A stretch of DNA of 64,000 bases, taken from NCBI GenBank assembly GCA_019787685.1, contig JAHNUO010000020.1, positions 124,001 through 188,000 of the forward strand. The letters run 5' to 3'. This DNA comes from Chiua virens (taxonomy: Eukaryota; Basidiomycota; Agaricomycetes; Boletales; Boletaceae). The translations under genes were made by a program, and so were the position numbers. Below the pieces are notes generated by a model. That model had not been told where the DNA came from. It made no database searches and saw only the letters and a program-made list of their open reading frames with translations. This document shows positions 44,901-56,222 of the stretch, piece after piece (the first letter of the stretch is position 1; every line of letters begins with the position of its first letter).

Positions 44901-47900
44901 TCAGTACCCCTCAAAGTGAAGTACATCGGATACTGTCCACGTTTGCAAATGAGGATGGACACGCGACGGACACCACGCTTCACCAGAGTTGAGTTGTGCT
45001 CGTTGACGAATTTGAGGGCCTGCTCCGCCCATGCCTCTTCGGAAATGTCATCTGCCTTGTCGAAGATACGTAGAGCCAGGTTCATAACATTTGGCGGCTC
45101 CGTAGTACCATAGCGTTGGCGGGACTCTTCAGGATCGAACATGGGGAGGAGGGTAGCAACGTCCTCGAGCCCCTTCTCGAGAGCAGCGAGGTCAGAGAAT
45201 GAGGCGATAACACCTGTGCGAATGGGTTGGGACTGCTTGTTGTTGATCAAATAAGACAGGTCGCTGACAGATCCTTGTCGTCTCGGGTCACTTTCTCTAG
45301 GTTAGTGGCCTTCTCGCCAAAAATGCAAGTTCTACTCACGGGGTGGTTACACTAGGAGTAGCAGGGGGTGAATGTGAACGACCAAGATTGAATCGCCAGG
45401 TGAGGGCACCTGGGAGCTCGCCATCATCCGGGCCGTCGCCTGCCTCATAGTCGATCGATAGCAGCGAATACGCGCGATAGGCGCGACGAACGTAAACCTC
45501 GAATGCGGCTGCGAAATAATGTGAGAAGGAGATAATCGACGAGTGCAGCTAGAAGTTACCGAGGGTGACGACGGGGTCCACATGCGAGAAAAATGCTGGA
45601 AGAACATCATAAACGGTGTAGCGCGAATCGCTGAGCTCACGCAAGATCTCGGCGGAAGGAGTTCTATCGGCCATTAATAATGAGGGAGATCTATGCAAGG
45701 ATTGTCATACCTGTTCGTGGCACCCTGTTCACCGTACACGCTGGAAGTCACAGAGGCTTTCAGAATCGCTTCCATTTGAACTAGACGCTCCTCATAAGAG
45801 GGCATCTGCCCGAGGATAAGCACTTCACGAGCCTTCAAGGAGACGGCGGTCGATGATCTAAGACAGCGTTCAGCCATGTAAATAATAGATCAAGACGGTA
45901 GACTAACTTTGACTCGAGTCCAGCGAGATCGCTGAGAACCTGGTGAAGCCAACTATCCGTACCGGAGATGGGGACACCACTTGATTTAATGTAGTCCAAG
46001 ATCAAGAACACGAGCTTCGACTTGCTTTGCGCTTTGGTGTGACTGAGCACAAGGGCAACAACTTTATCGAGGTCATCCTTGTTCTGGTCTCTCAAACTCA
46101 AAACGCGAGCTTCGATGCTGCCTCCAAACAGTTTCTCTGTTGACTCGTAAGCGGAAAGCAGGCTAGCGATGGATTGCACTTCGTGGCCCTTCAGGCCGCC
46201 CATGAACTTCTCAAGGGCAGTCGAACAAGGGAGCAAGTTGAGTGCAGAACATTGTTCGATCCTGAGGAAGAATGGAGTCTTGAATGTAGTGCTCGAGAAC
46301 TTTCTTGATACGGATGGCGGGGAACTCGTGCGCATCGCCTCTGGACTTGGCACTAGTCAATGGTTGACCGAATACCTTCCTCGAGTCTTGATGGCATGCG
46401 ACCGGACAGTGTGGACAAGATGGAATTAATTTCCGAGTACGGGAGTTCCGGGTCATGAAGGACTTCGACAAGTTCCTTGAAAGTTGAAGCCATGATGGCT
46501 TGGTTGTCGTAGCCCTCGAGAATATCATTCAGTGTTCCCATGCAACGCACGAAGCGTTGATAGGCCCTGTTTCCAACGACGCCGGGAGGACCCATGGGTG
46601 GGAGGAGGCCGTCGAATGGCTTAGCGTGCTTGACTCGAGCAGGATCGTCGAGCGTCAAGATCCCAAGAATATCGCCCGGCTCAAGGCTGACACCAGGCTG
46701 CTTAACGAACTGGACAACACCATCCTCAGCGGCGACAAGCGGCATATACATTTTCATGACCTGGTCGAGATGAGCAACAATATAGCCTGTAATAAGAATC
46801 CGAATCACCTCGATCTCTGCATATTGTTCACCGGCATTGATGTGATCGCCACTGTCAACCAAGAACCGAACCAGTTTGCCTGGGCTTGGGCTCCTCAGCT
46901 GGGTTGGGTCATTCTCCTGCTCGATCAAGCACGTCTTGGAGTCAACCATGAGTCGCAGAGCTCCGACTTCTTCTCGACAATATACGGAAGTGACTACGCC
47001 CATCAAGGAGGATGAGGAGGCCACCGTCAGCGAGAGGACGAGCTCCGACCATTGTCCTTCCACCATTCAGGAAGAGCGTCCACGTGTTCTTGGAGGAACG
47101 GGTACATGTAAAGTTATACTTGACGTTCTCGTAAATGAAATCGACACTGAACACGGTCTTCAACAAGTCACGGGCTGGAACCTGTCCTTTGTCCAGAATG
47201 CGCTTGTACTCGCTAAGGCATGCCTCCGCTGCGAGGTGGGCTTTGGTGACGGCACCACAGACAACTGCGAGGGTAGCATCTGGACGCTCGGCAGTGAGCT
47301 TGTTACTAATCAGGGAGTCCAACCAGCCAGTAGTGAAGGTATTATCGACGAACGCTTCGAGCTCAAGAAGCTTGATGAGGTATTCGACGGTCGTCCTGAA
47401 ATCGCCACGGATGCTCAACTCCTTCAACGCAACAATTATGTTCTTCCTACTCTCATTGCGGTCCTCGCCGTATGCGAAGATGTGGCCGAATTGGGAATCA
47501 GCAAACTCAGTGGAGGACCGCCCGCCGAACTGACTGAGAAGTAGCCCCACACGTTCGTACTGGAGCGGAAGTTGAGCTCTTGAAGTGAACCAGAGGATGG
47601 CTTGAAACCAGCATCTGGGTTCTCGGCAGTGATACGAACGGCAACGACGTGTCCCTTGGGACGGGGTTTGCGCTGAAGCTCGTTAGAACCGGGCTTCACC
47701 ATGTCAAAATCGATTTCGGAGGAAGCATTAGGAGCAACGCCAGTACAACGTGCGAATGTGTCGGATACGATGCAAAGGAATACCCATTGCAATTTGCAAC
47801 TGTGCAGCGGGGAGGTTGACGCCCGTGACCATTTCGGTGGTCGGATGTTCGACTTGGAGTCGCGGGTTAAGTTCAAGGAAGTAAAACACGTCCTCGGAGT

Positions 47901-49262
47901 GGCTGTAGAGATCTTTGGAGACTCTGGTTAGTGAGCTCGCAAGAAACAACAAAAATAAGAGCATACATTCAACAGTCCCTGCGCTCACGTATCCCACAAG
48001 TTTGGCGAGACGCACGGCAGCGCGCTCCATTTGCTCGAACGTGTCCTCTTTCGCGATCGTTACAGGGGCCTCTTCAATGATCTTTTGATGACGACGCTGA
48101 ACGGAACAGTCACGACCGAATAAAGAGATTGCATTCCCATACTGATCGGCGAGAAGCTGGACCTCCAGGTGACGTGCCTGACCGGCTAGTTTCATGATAA
48201 AAATAGGTGATCCTATAACAAAGTGAACAATGTGGGGTAAACCATGTGCAGTTTCATACCTGGAATCTCTCCAGCGACAGCCTGATACGCGTTCTTGAAT
48301 GCGTCAGGATGCTCGACCTTCCGAATACCCTTTCCACCGCCACCCTCACTGGCCTTGATCATCACTGGCCAACCGATTTGTACAGCCTTGGCGAGACCTT
48401 CTTCTATGTTTTCCACACAGGCGGCTTGATAAACATCGTCGGGAACGGTCACAAAACCCTGTTCCGATAAGACAGTGTCCGAGATCCCTGAACCAGACCA
48501 CGCCATGGTGGGTACCTCGGCACTCTGAGCGACGATAGTACTCGAGATTTTGTCACCCAGGCTTCTCATAGCGCTTCCAGGGGGTCCAATGAACACTATC
48601 CTGTTCTTGGAAGCAGCGAGACTCTCGGGTAATCTGGGGTTTTCAGACGCGTGACCCCATCCCGCCCATACGGCATGTACTCCGGCGCGCTCGGCAACGT
48701 CCAGAATAAGATCCACATTGGCATAGTTGTTGTTAGTTAGAACCGCCTGGAACCTCGAATGTATTGATCCTGCCATTCGGATGTATTCGGCGTTGACTTT
48801 CAGATCCTCGGGCGTGGCCATGACAGTGAACTCGATAGCTCTTTCTGTTCCAAACGTTTCGTAGCTCCATTGACGAATAGAACGTATTTCCTTGACGGCG
48901 GCGATACCTGTTGGAAAACCTGAGTATATGCGCGACGCGACCGATCAGGAAGACATACCGTTATTTGCAATGAGGACCTGCGAGTAGAGAGAGAAAGGAT
49001 CAGTTCTGGTCCCTCAAAAAGGTGCTGCACCCTCGGCGAGTCCACTGATCGGCCGAGAGGCGACTATATGCGTGATACCCACCTTTGTGATGACTGTATG
49101 ACCCCCATGGGCCTGAACAAAGTCTTTTACGCGACCAGCTGGCGCCTTGTCCAGCGAGTTTCCACCTGGTAGAATGTATCAGACTGCTGACGCGTCTCCT
49201 CTGCCCCAGCGGGCATACATACCAATGAAATGAGCAACTTTTGAGTGATCGTAGCCTGACAT
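41924..49262 (-). CDS. ACC1: Acetyl-CoA carboxylase (multidomain, cytosolic)
   Basis: Carboxylates acetyl-CoA to malonyl-CoA, the committed step of fatty acid synthesis. It starts [14 protein letters not shown] at 49262. Biotin carboxylase: [23 protein letters not shown]-grasp loop [32 protein letters not shown]. The biotin carrier lysine is in [14 protein letters not shown] near 46750, just after an intron. A central region follows, then carboxyltransferase: [30 protein letters not shown] and [16 protein letters not shown]. It ends RLLGDITH at 41924. Extra bases fitting tandem alleles: 47742-43 Tyr, 47509-10 His, 47513-14 Pro, 46989-90 His, 46355-56 Asp, 42910-11 Leu, 42663-64 Ala, and one ambiguous at 46214-15. 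All conserved motifs survive, so I treat it as intact. It spans about 2,200 residues, the normal size. Confidence 0.97.
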
Positions 49263-49782
49263 GATTCACAGATGATGATTCGTCGCGTCTACGGAGGGCT
49301 CACTGGCACGGGATGCCAAAGACAAGAAGGGAGATGGTGGTGGTAGGAGAGAAAGGGATGAATTGGAATACGAAGGGGGAACAAATCCAAGTGGTTTTCT
49401 TTCCGAACCGTGCCCCAAAACTAGACTCTGGGGTTACGTAAAAAAACCTGGAATGCGTTTGGTCCAAGTTTGGTCAAACTGCAAGTGACAAACCTCATCG
49501 ATTCATCATCTGAGTACGCAAAGCATGTATTGTCTACTTCGCACTATAATGGCACGCATCGTGTCGACCTAGAAGATCGATGGCCGTACATCGATCATCT
49601 GAACCAAGGCCAGATCCATAAAAATCACACACGCTGCCAACACACGGAGGCACATCGAGACGGCATTCTGCGGCCCAATCATGTCAATTTACACCTGATC
49701 AATTACATCATAGCCTATTTCATTGATTGTGGGGACTTCGTCAAATAATGTGAACAAGAAAAGCTTTTGCACCTGAACGCCC
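49263..49782. other. ACC1 promoter and carboxypeptidase 3' region
   Basis: 520 bases between the ACC1 start and the next stop, all minus-strand genes. No further gene or repeat recognised. Confidence 0.5.
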
Positions 49783-52232
49783 TTATTCCAGAAAATCGCT
49801 CTGATCCGCATTGAGAATGAGCCTGGTGAAGAAACGAATCTGTTCCAAAAACCCTTCTGCGCGGATAGCTATATTCCCATGCAAATGAGCAATCCAGGCT
49901 ACCGAGGACAAACAGGTAATCACCAACCTTCATTGATGGTATGTGCTCCATTGTAAGCGTCGGCAGCACCCCGATGACCATATCGAAAGATGTGCTTCGT
50001 GAGGTTCCAGTAATGTCTCGTGTCTGGGTCGTGGCAAGCATGACTTATTAACTTCATCTCCGTCATGACGTTTTCCGCTTACCTGTATTACCTAGAGAGT
50101 AAGTTCAGCATAGTGATGCGACGGAACACGTGACATAAGACTCGCCAGGTCATGAGTCCAGGGGATACAATAGCGGACGTCGGAAGGCCATCTGTGCGAA
50201 GATGACTCTGGAGAGCCGATCGGATGGTTCCTGACAAAAGTTCGTAAGGACCGCTCCCCGTCGTTGGCGTCACAGGTGCGGGCACAAGAGAACCGTCGAA
50301 GGCGTCAGAAAGACGGATGGTTCCCCACGACGACGGACTCTCCAGTCTCACTGTCTTTCCAAAAGCTTCGAGGGACATATTGTGTTTCGCCGCAACGGGG
50401 AGTGTAACGTCGATAAAACGATCGATCAGCTTGTTGAGCGAACTGTGGTCAGCGATGCGGTGGTTTGCGACAGCCCATACAGCTTCGGGCAGTGCGTTCA
50501 CTTTCACACCTCCACCCACAAGATCTGCCATGAGGATTGAGGAACATAAATTGAAATGAGTAGGGTTAGTGCGAGCGCACCGATTGCTTGAGTTGTTCCA
50601 GACATGGCATAGAACATAGGATCAAAGTCAATGAGACGGCCCTCAAGCTCCCGCAACTTCTCGTCGCTAGTCTGCGACTCTTCCACGAGCCGTCTCAATG
50701 ACGCCGGGAAGCCCGCGTCATATCTCGCCCGGCATTCCAATCCTTGGTGGTAAGTCCTTCCCCGGATCAACTCAGGTTCGTGTGGATGAGCCTCCAACTG
50801 CATGATAAGGTCAGCCAAGATACCGATTCCCTATGTGGCTCTATGAATAGACGGTCAATTCAACACACGAAATTCTCTTACGGTATGTTTTGGAGGTTTG
50901 CTAGAGTGTCCACCTGGCGTCAAAACGTCCATACGAATATCCATATATCCTTTCTCGGCAACAGCTGGCGTGGCAAATACCGTTCCACTTAAGGTCACTG
51001 AAGCCTCCTGTTCTCTAATGTGTGAGTGCGTAGCCAAGTTCTTGTCGAGATGCATACCTCCTTCGTCCACAATCATAGCCAACGAATCGGGACCGTAGGT
51101 TTCAAGAAGATATTGCCCGATCGCACCTGCGCCCTACGACAAGTTCAGCGCTAAACCAGCCTGGCTTGGGAACGCGACGCACCGTGGAGCCCCCACTTTC
51201 TTCGTCGATTCCAAAGGCCAGAAGAACCGTACGGGAAGGTGCAAACCCACGCTCCAGGAGTGTTTCAACAGCAGTTCTGAAGTAAAGCATGTCAAGCACA
51301 CGCAGAACAAATACAAGACGCAGACTCACAAGCTTCCGATGACACCGGGCTTATCATCACAACTTCCCCTCCCCCAAATCCATTCACCGTCATAGTAACC
51401 AGAGTACGGAGGTTGGATCCAATCGTCGTACGTATCTGGGTTGACCGGGACGACATCCATGTGAGCGGCAAGTAATAAAGGCTTGACATGATCGGTTCCT
51501 TTCCATTCATACACCAGGGCGAAGGTGTTCACTTTGGTGCGCTTGAGGTTCGCATGGCTTCAGAGAGGGACATGTCAGAGCACGCCAAGTTGACCGCATG
51601 TCACACTCACACTTTGGGAAACCGCGACTCGAGATAGTCGTGGAATTTTGTCTCAATTTCCCACCGAGGATCTTCGGACGGGGGTCCGAGGTCATCATAA
51701 GATTCCGTGCTAGTGGACCCACGTTCGCAATAATCAATGGCATTGTTGAAAAAGAGTCGACAAAGAAAAATGCTCACGGGATACGGACCGCGCCCCCCAA
51801 CGACTCATACGCTTTTAACTTGAACTCACTCGAAGCGAACTCTTCGTCAAGACTTCCAAGCAAGGCTTCATATCCCGGGGGAATGATCGCGTCTGCTTGA
51901 GGGCAAACTTCGTCGAGATTGAGGACGCTTTGGCTTTCCTGTCTAGCGACGCGGCCAGGGAAGAAGGGCATATGCCAGAGGAACCGAACGAGGAGGGCAA
52001 GACTCAAAAGGCTGGCGAACCTCTTCAATCTGGGGTATGTCACGCTTGACGGCAAGGTGCTGGACTGAAACTCTTCCTGGAGACCTCGTTCGCAATCGTA
52101 CTTGGCCGTTGATACTACGACAAAGTCGTCATGCAGACCCTTTTCGGTTGAAGCTACTTGATGTGTTACCAGGGCAGATGGTGGCGCCATCCTGCGGGAA
52201 AGAGCGCAGAGCTGTCTGTCGGTAGAGCGCAT
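49783..52232 (-). CDS. Carboxypeptidase S-like M20 metallopeptidase, membrane-anchored
   Basis: Zinc carboxypeptidase that releases C-terminal residues from small peptides, in yeast inside the vacuole. Start at 52232, or more likely 52190 (MAPPSALVTHQVAS). One N-terminal membrane segment (FASLLSLALLVRFLW) would make it a type II membrane protein. Metal and catalytic residues lie in LLAAHMDVVPVN (His-x-Asp), GRGSCDDKPG (bridging Asp), GIDEESGGSTV (Glu-Glu pair) and IVDEGGM. Dimerisation domain: TPGGHSSKPPKHT. The final His-containing segment is YNGAHTINE, and the end NADQSDFLE at 49783. Seven or so introns keep frame without any allele-pair break. Confidence 0.92.
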
Positions 52233-52675
52233 CAGAATGAAAGATGATAAGCCTCAACTTGAAAGGTCACAGACGTTCAAATATCTCCGATGGGGCCCCG
52301 GGCCGCAATGTTCCGGCCGCCGTCAAATCCTCGTGACGTCAATATACCTACATTTGATTGATTGGTCGATGGAGATAGTCACAGCTACACGAGGCTTGGA
52401 GTCCGCTGATAGATTTGCTAGCTGTAGTCACCACTGGTTAAGGCTCCAAAAACTTTCGGAGATCGAGAAGTCTACCGGCCGAGTGGGCGGCGTAGTCGAG
52501 CTCTCACGATGTACATACGTTGCACGCTGGAGAGCGATTCCTTATAACCTACCCCAAAGTAAGAGAGACCTTATTGCAAAGCTTCAGCGGCAGGTATCAG
52601 TGACGGGAAAGTTATCTCGAGGACCTAAGAGGGATAAATCAACGACAGTACCTTACTATAGCTCTGAGATAAGAT
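52233..52675. other. Intergenic between carboxypeptidase and SURF6 gene
   Basis: 443 bases between two minus-strand genes. No conserved coding sequence or repeat is seen. Confidence 0.5.
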
Positions 52676-54114
52676 TCATTTCCTTTTCCCTGTGGATTTC
52701 CCTTTTCCCTTGGAAAACGACTTGCCCTCAAATCCAGGTCTCGACTTGCCACTTCCACCTTTCCTCTTGTCGTTTCGCCTTTCATTTCGCATCGCAATAT
52801 TATCAGCTCGCTTCTTTTGCTTTGCGGCCATTGATGCAGTGATATGTTCCTTCCTTTCCTCCCTGGTCAAGCTATGAGTGATCGCAACAGGGGGGAATTG
52901 CATCGGAAGCTGACCATTTCTTCTTACTCCCCGTTTTCTCCTTTTCCTTCCGCTTGATCGCTTTCTTGAGTTGCACTTCGTTGTCTTTGACCTTGACACC
53001 CTCGACGCGAGCTTCAGCCTTCGCCCAGCGTTCTCGGTCTTCCACCGCCTTACGTTTCTCTTCTGGAAGAGCCGCCAGCTTCTCTTTGCGTGAGGTGAGC
53101 TGCGTGAGAGCTTGTGTAGGGTTCGATGCGGTCTTAAGTCGAGCAGCCTTTTTGTTCGTAGACCCTACGAGGGTAGAAAAAGCGACGGTCGTAAGCGGAC
53201 CGTCATGATTGTCGGACTTGGACGTCCCTGGCAGGTCCGTGACAAGTAGTTGGTTCTAAAAGCAAAGTCAGATCCAGGTCGTTCAGTATACACAGACGCA
53301 CCTTGGTAGACACGAGATTGCTTTTCTCTTTCATCTTCCCCTTTTCTTTTTTGTTCTCTGCCTCTGCCTTTCTCCGTTCCCTCGTCTCCTTTCTCCGTTT
53401 CTCTCGCAAAACAGCACGTTGCTGCCGACGCTCCTCGAGCAGCTCGTCTTTGTCGCCAGGTTCGTCGTTTTTAGAGCCAGGGTGACGAAGGGCGGCAATG
53501 CGTGCGTGCAGCTTTTCTCTCAGCGTGGTTATGCTTTGCGCCTGAGGCATTGGAACGATCTCGTCTTCCCGATTTTCTTGCTCGTCCACGTCCATCACAT
53601 CATCAACATCATCACCGACACCATCCTCGTCGCCTGAGCCTGCATCGGGCGAAGGCACTTTCCGTTTTCGTTTGCGAGTTTCGTTGCCATCAAGTGTTTC
53701 CAGCTCCTGTTCGAGTGCAGCTTCATTTTGAATGTCGACAATCGATTTTTGGTTCGCCGGATCAAGCTAAAGACGGGGGAAGGAAATGACCACATCGTCT
53801 GCATATCTAGGCGTTCCACAAAATGCACTCACCTTGTCGCGTCTTGCTTTTTTGGACGCCTCCTTGACGGCTTGCTTCGGTGCCTTTTTATTCTTGCTGT
53901 GTTTTTGATATTTACTCGGTGCCTAGACAGGCGTCAGACCTGAGTCGGGTTGGGGTCCACATAGAAGGTATGTGCGGACGGGAACACGCACCGCGGTGTC
54001 CGTATCGTCTTCCTTTACAAGGTAGTATTTTGGTGGTATGAGTTTCAGTAACGATTCAAAGGTATCATTGTGCGCCTCGATGGATGCGCGGAGGACGTCC
54101 AGGGAGGTGGTCAT
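52676..54114 (-). CDS. Surfeit locus protein 6 / Rrp14-like ribosome biogenesis factor
   Basis: Nucleolar protein needed for pre-rRNA processing. The start MTTSLDVLRASIEAHNDTFE at 54114 and KLIPPKYYLVKED form the N-terminal Rrp14 domain. An acidic linker (SGDEDGVGDDVDDVMDVDEQ) follows, then the SURF6 domain: TLREKLHARIAALRH, RRQQRAVLREKRRKE, and EKRKAVEDRERWAKAEARVEG. The lysine-rich C-terminus (KGKGKSTGKRK) ends at 52676. Introns are near 53950, 53770, 53260 and 52895. The last one (gtcagc...gaccag) joins KKKW to EERKEH. Frame is clean throughout. Confidence 0.9.
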
Positions 54115-55383
54115 CGTCTTCGCAATACCTGGGGCACTGTACTAAATGTACTAATTGAAGGACGATCAAGCCTTGGGCAAGTGGCGGTGCTGTATTATGT
54201 AAGCAGTGGATCTATTAATCTTGTCTCGTTCATGGGGCTCCTTTGGAAGTTCAAGATCAAAGGTCCTTTGCCTTTGTCGTTTACTGAATATTAGCTTATT
54301 ACGAACAGCTAACGGCGCCGATCTTAGGTTTACAACCATTGGATCACGAAGCACCTTCCAGAGCGTGCACGCGCACTGTCCGTGGTAGGTGCAAACTTGC
54401 AGCCTTGCCTGAGGACTGCGAGTGCACTAGAAGGCGGAAGTCGCCGCTGCGACAGAATGAATCTGGATTCTCCGAGATCACTCTGGATGGCTACGTTCAA
54501 AGGTGGATGTTGCTTTGCAAATCCTGTACAATCAAGTCATGATACCAGACGCCAAGCAATGATAGCACCCCCAAGTTCTCCTGTGGAAGCACGAAAAATG
54601 TCTAATGAATCCCAAGCCTCATCAAACCCAGAACCACGGGTGCTTTGAGAGAAGCAAACTCGCCGCAGTGACCACATGCATGACGCGGACGGAATAGTCA
54701 CTCGTCCTATAATACATGCGTTAGTTCAACGCTGAAACCTCACGCATATCCGCTTGCCGCTCAACTGCTACCGCGGCGGGACCAGCGCGGTACAATAGGT
54801 TTCCGATTACCTCCCGATTTGTGTCGCACTCTATGCGTCCATGCTGCCATGTCAGCCCGACCTCAACCAAGAATGAAAGTGTGCATCCACGAGAGTGACT
54901 GCAAACCACGCTGGAAAACGCTGGTGTTTCGCCCGTCCAATCGCCTCAAACAATCAGTTCCACGTGAGAGATGTGATTCTCATACAAACCTCGTTCATGA
55001 TACACGCGTCTCGCTGGTAAATCGTGCACGCAGCTCGCGCGAGATACATCTGGGGCACAACGAAACAGAAATATGGTACATGCCGATTGATGGTTGTATG
55101 TTCGTCTTGGTTGCATGGTCATGGTAGGTTTGATCAGTGACCAACGCGGCCACCCGCGGGCCAAGCCCACCGAAACGCGTTGAATGAATGCCATTAGTTG
55201 ATTCGCCTCGAGCACTGAGCATGCTGCTTTATAATAACGAGAACAAAAAGGACACGAAAAAGGGGGACCACGTGTTTCCGTTCTTGACCAACCCTCGCCA
55301 GAAACACAAGGCAAGTCCACTGTGAGGTATAAAAGCCAGAACCACTCAGATCGGCCACCATCCTCGCTTTTACCCCACAGTCC
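54115..55383. other. Long divergent intergenic region between SURF6 and dynein light chain
   Basis: About 1.27 kb. No conserved gene on either strand. It should hold both promoters; a TATA box for the dynein gene is at 55328-55334. The long minus-strand frame at 54946-55653 is antisense to the dynein gene and has no motif. Confidence 0.5.
55328..55334 (+). promoter_or_regulatory. TATA box of dynein light chain gene
   Basis: TATAAAA, 50 bases before the ATG at 55384. The position fits a short 5' untranslated leader. Confidence 0.55.
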
Positions 55384-55773
55384 ATGTCTGACGCCAAACC
55401 CACTACCTCCTCCACCGACGCTGGCTCTTCCCCCAGGGAGAACGGCGGCGTCGGCGGCCCAAAGGCCATCATCAAAAACGTCGACATGGCAGAAGAGATG
55501 CAGCAGGAGAGCATCGACGTCGCTTCCGCAGCCCTCGAAAAATACACCATCGAGAAAGACATCGCGGCCCAGATCAAGAAAGAGTTTGACAAACGCCACG
55601 GCCCCACCTGGCACGTTGTCGTTGGGAAAAACTTTGGGAGCTACGTCACCCATGGTATGATCTTACTTACCTCCTTGACCCCCTTGCCCAACTGAACGAA
55701 CCCTTGACCAGAAACCAAACATTTTATCTATTTCTACATCGGAGCTCTGGCCATTCTGATCTGGAAGTCATGA
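55384..55773 (+). CDS. Dynein light chain, LC8 type
   Basis: Dimeric hub protein of the cytoplasmic dynein motor and other complexes. About 110 residues in two exons. A non-conserved Ser/Gly-rich leader of about 22 residues comes before the LC8 fold, which begins near [20 protein letters not shown]. Core motifs are [33 protein letters not shown] and [16 protein letters not shown] at the C-terminus. The intron is 55655-55711. LC8 proteins are usually near 90 residues, so the leader is the only unusual point. The coding sequence has no frame break. Confidence 0.95.
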
Positions 55774-56222
55774 AGCACCGCACATCTGTTGTACTAGATT
55801 ACTGTAAGCCTTCAGCCGTGTCTTGTCACACTGTGGCCGCGGTCTGATCTCTGATCGATCGATCACAACCAGACACGTCGAGGAGAACCCCGTGCTATTG
55901 TAATAACAATCACTTGCCATCACTAGCCGACATGTAATTACTACGTTCCTCGTATATCGTCGGATTATCTTCTACCATACCAGCGGGATGCATTCTTGTG
56001 CACTACCGGACGCTTGAAAAGCAACCGAATTTTGCCTCAAGTCCCACTAAGGACAGAATACATCGAGCTATGATATATGTCGTCCCAGTTCGATCAAGAG
56101 TGCTATACAGATGCTCTATATATACAAAAACGAATGCATGCGAATAACCTCTAGTAATCTATCATTCTTGCGCGTCCATGTCATGTCAGATCACATACAA
56201 AACGAAAACAGGGGAGACCCGC
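55774..56222. other. Convergent 3' region
   Basis: 450 bases between the convergent dynein light chain and Axl2-like genes. It is AT-rich towards 56.1 kb, with no other gene. Confidence 0.5.

Noticed and set aside
54946..55653. 235-codon minus-strand frame
   Set aside because: Antisense to the dynein light chain gene, low-complexity Gly/Val-rich, no family likeness.
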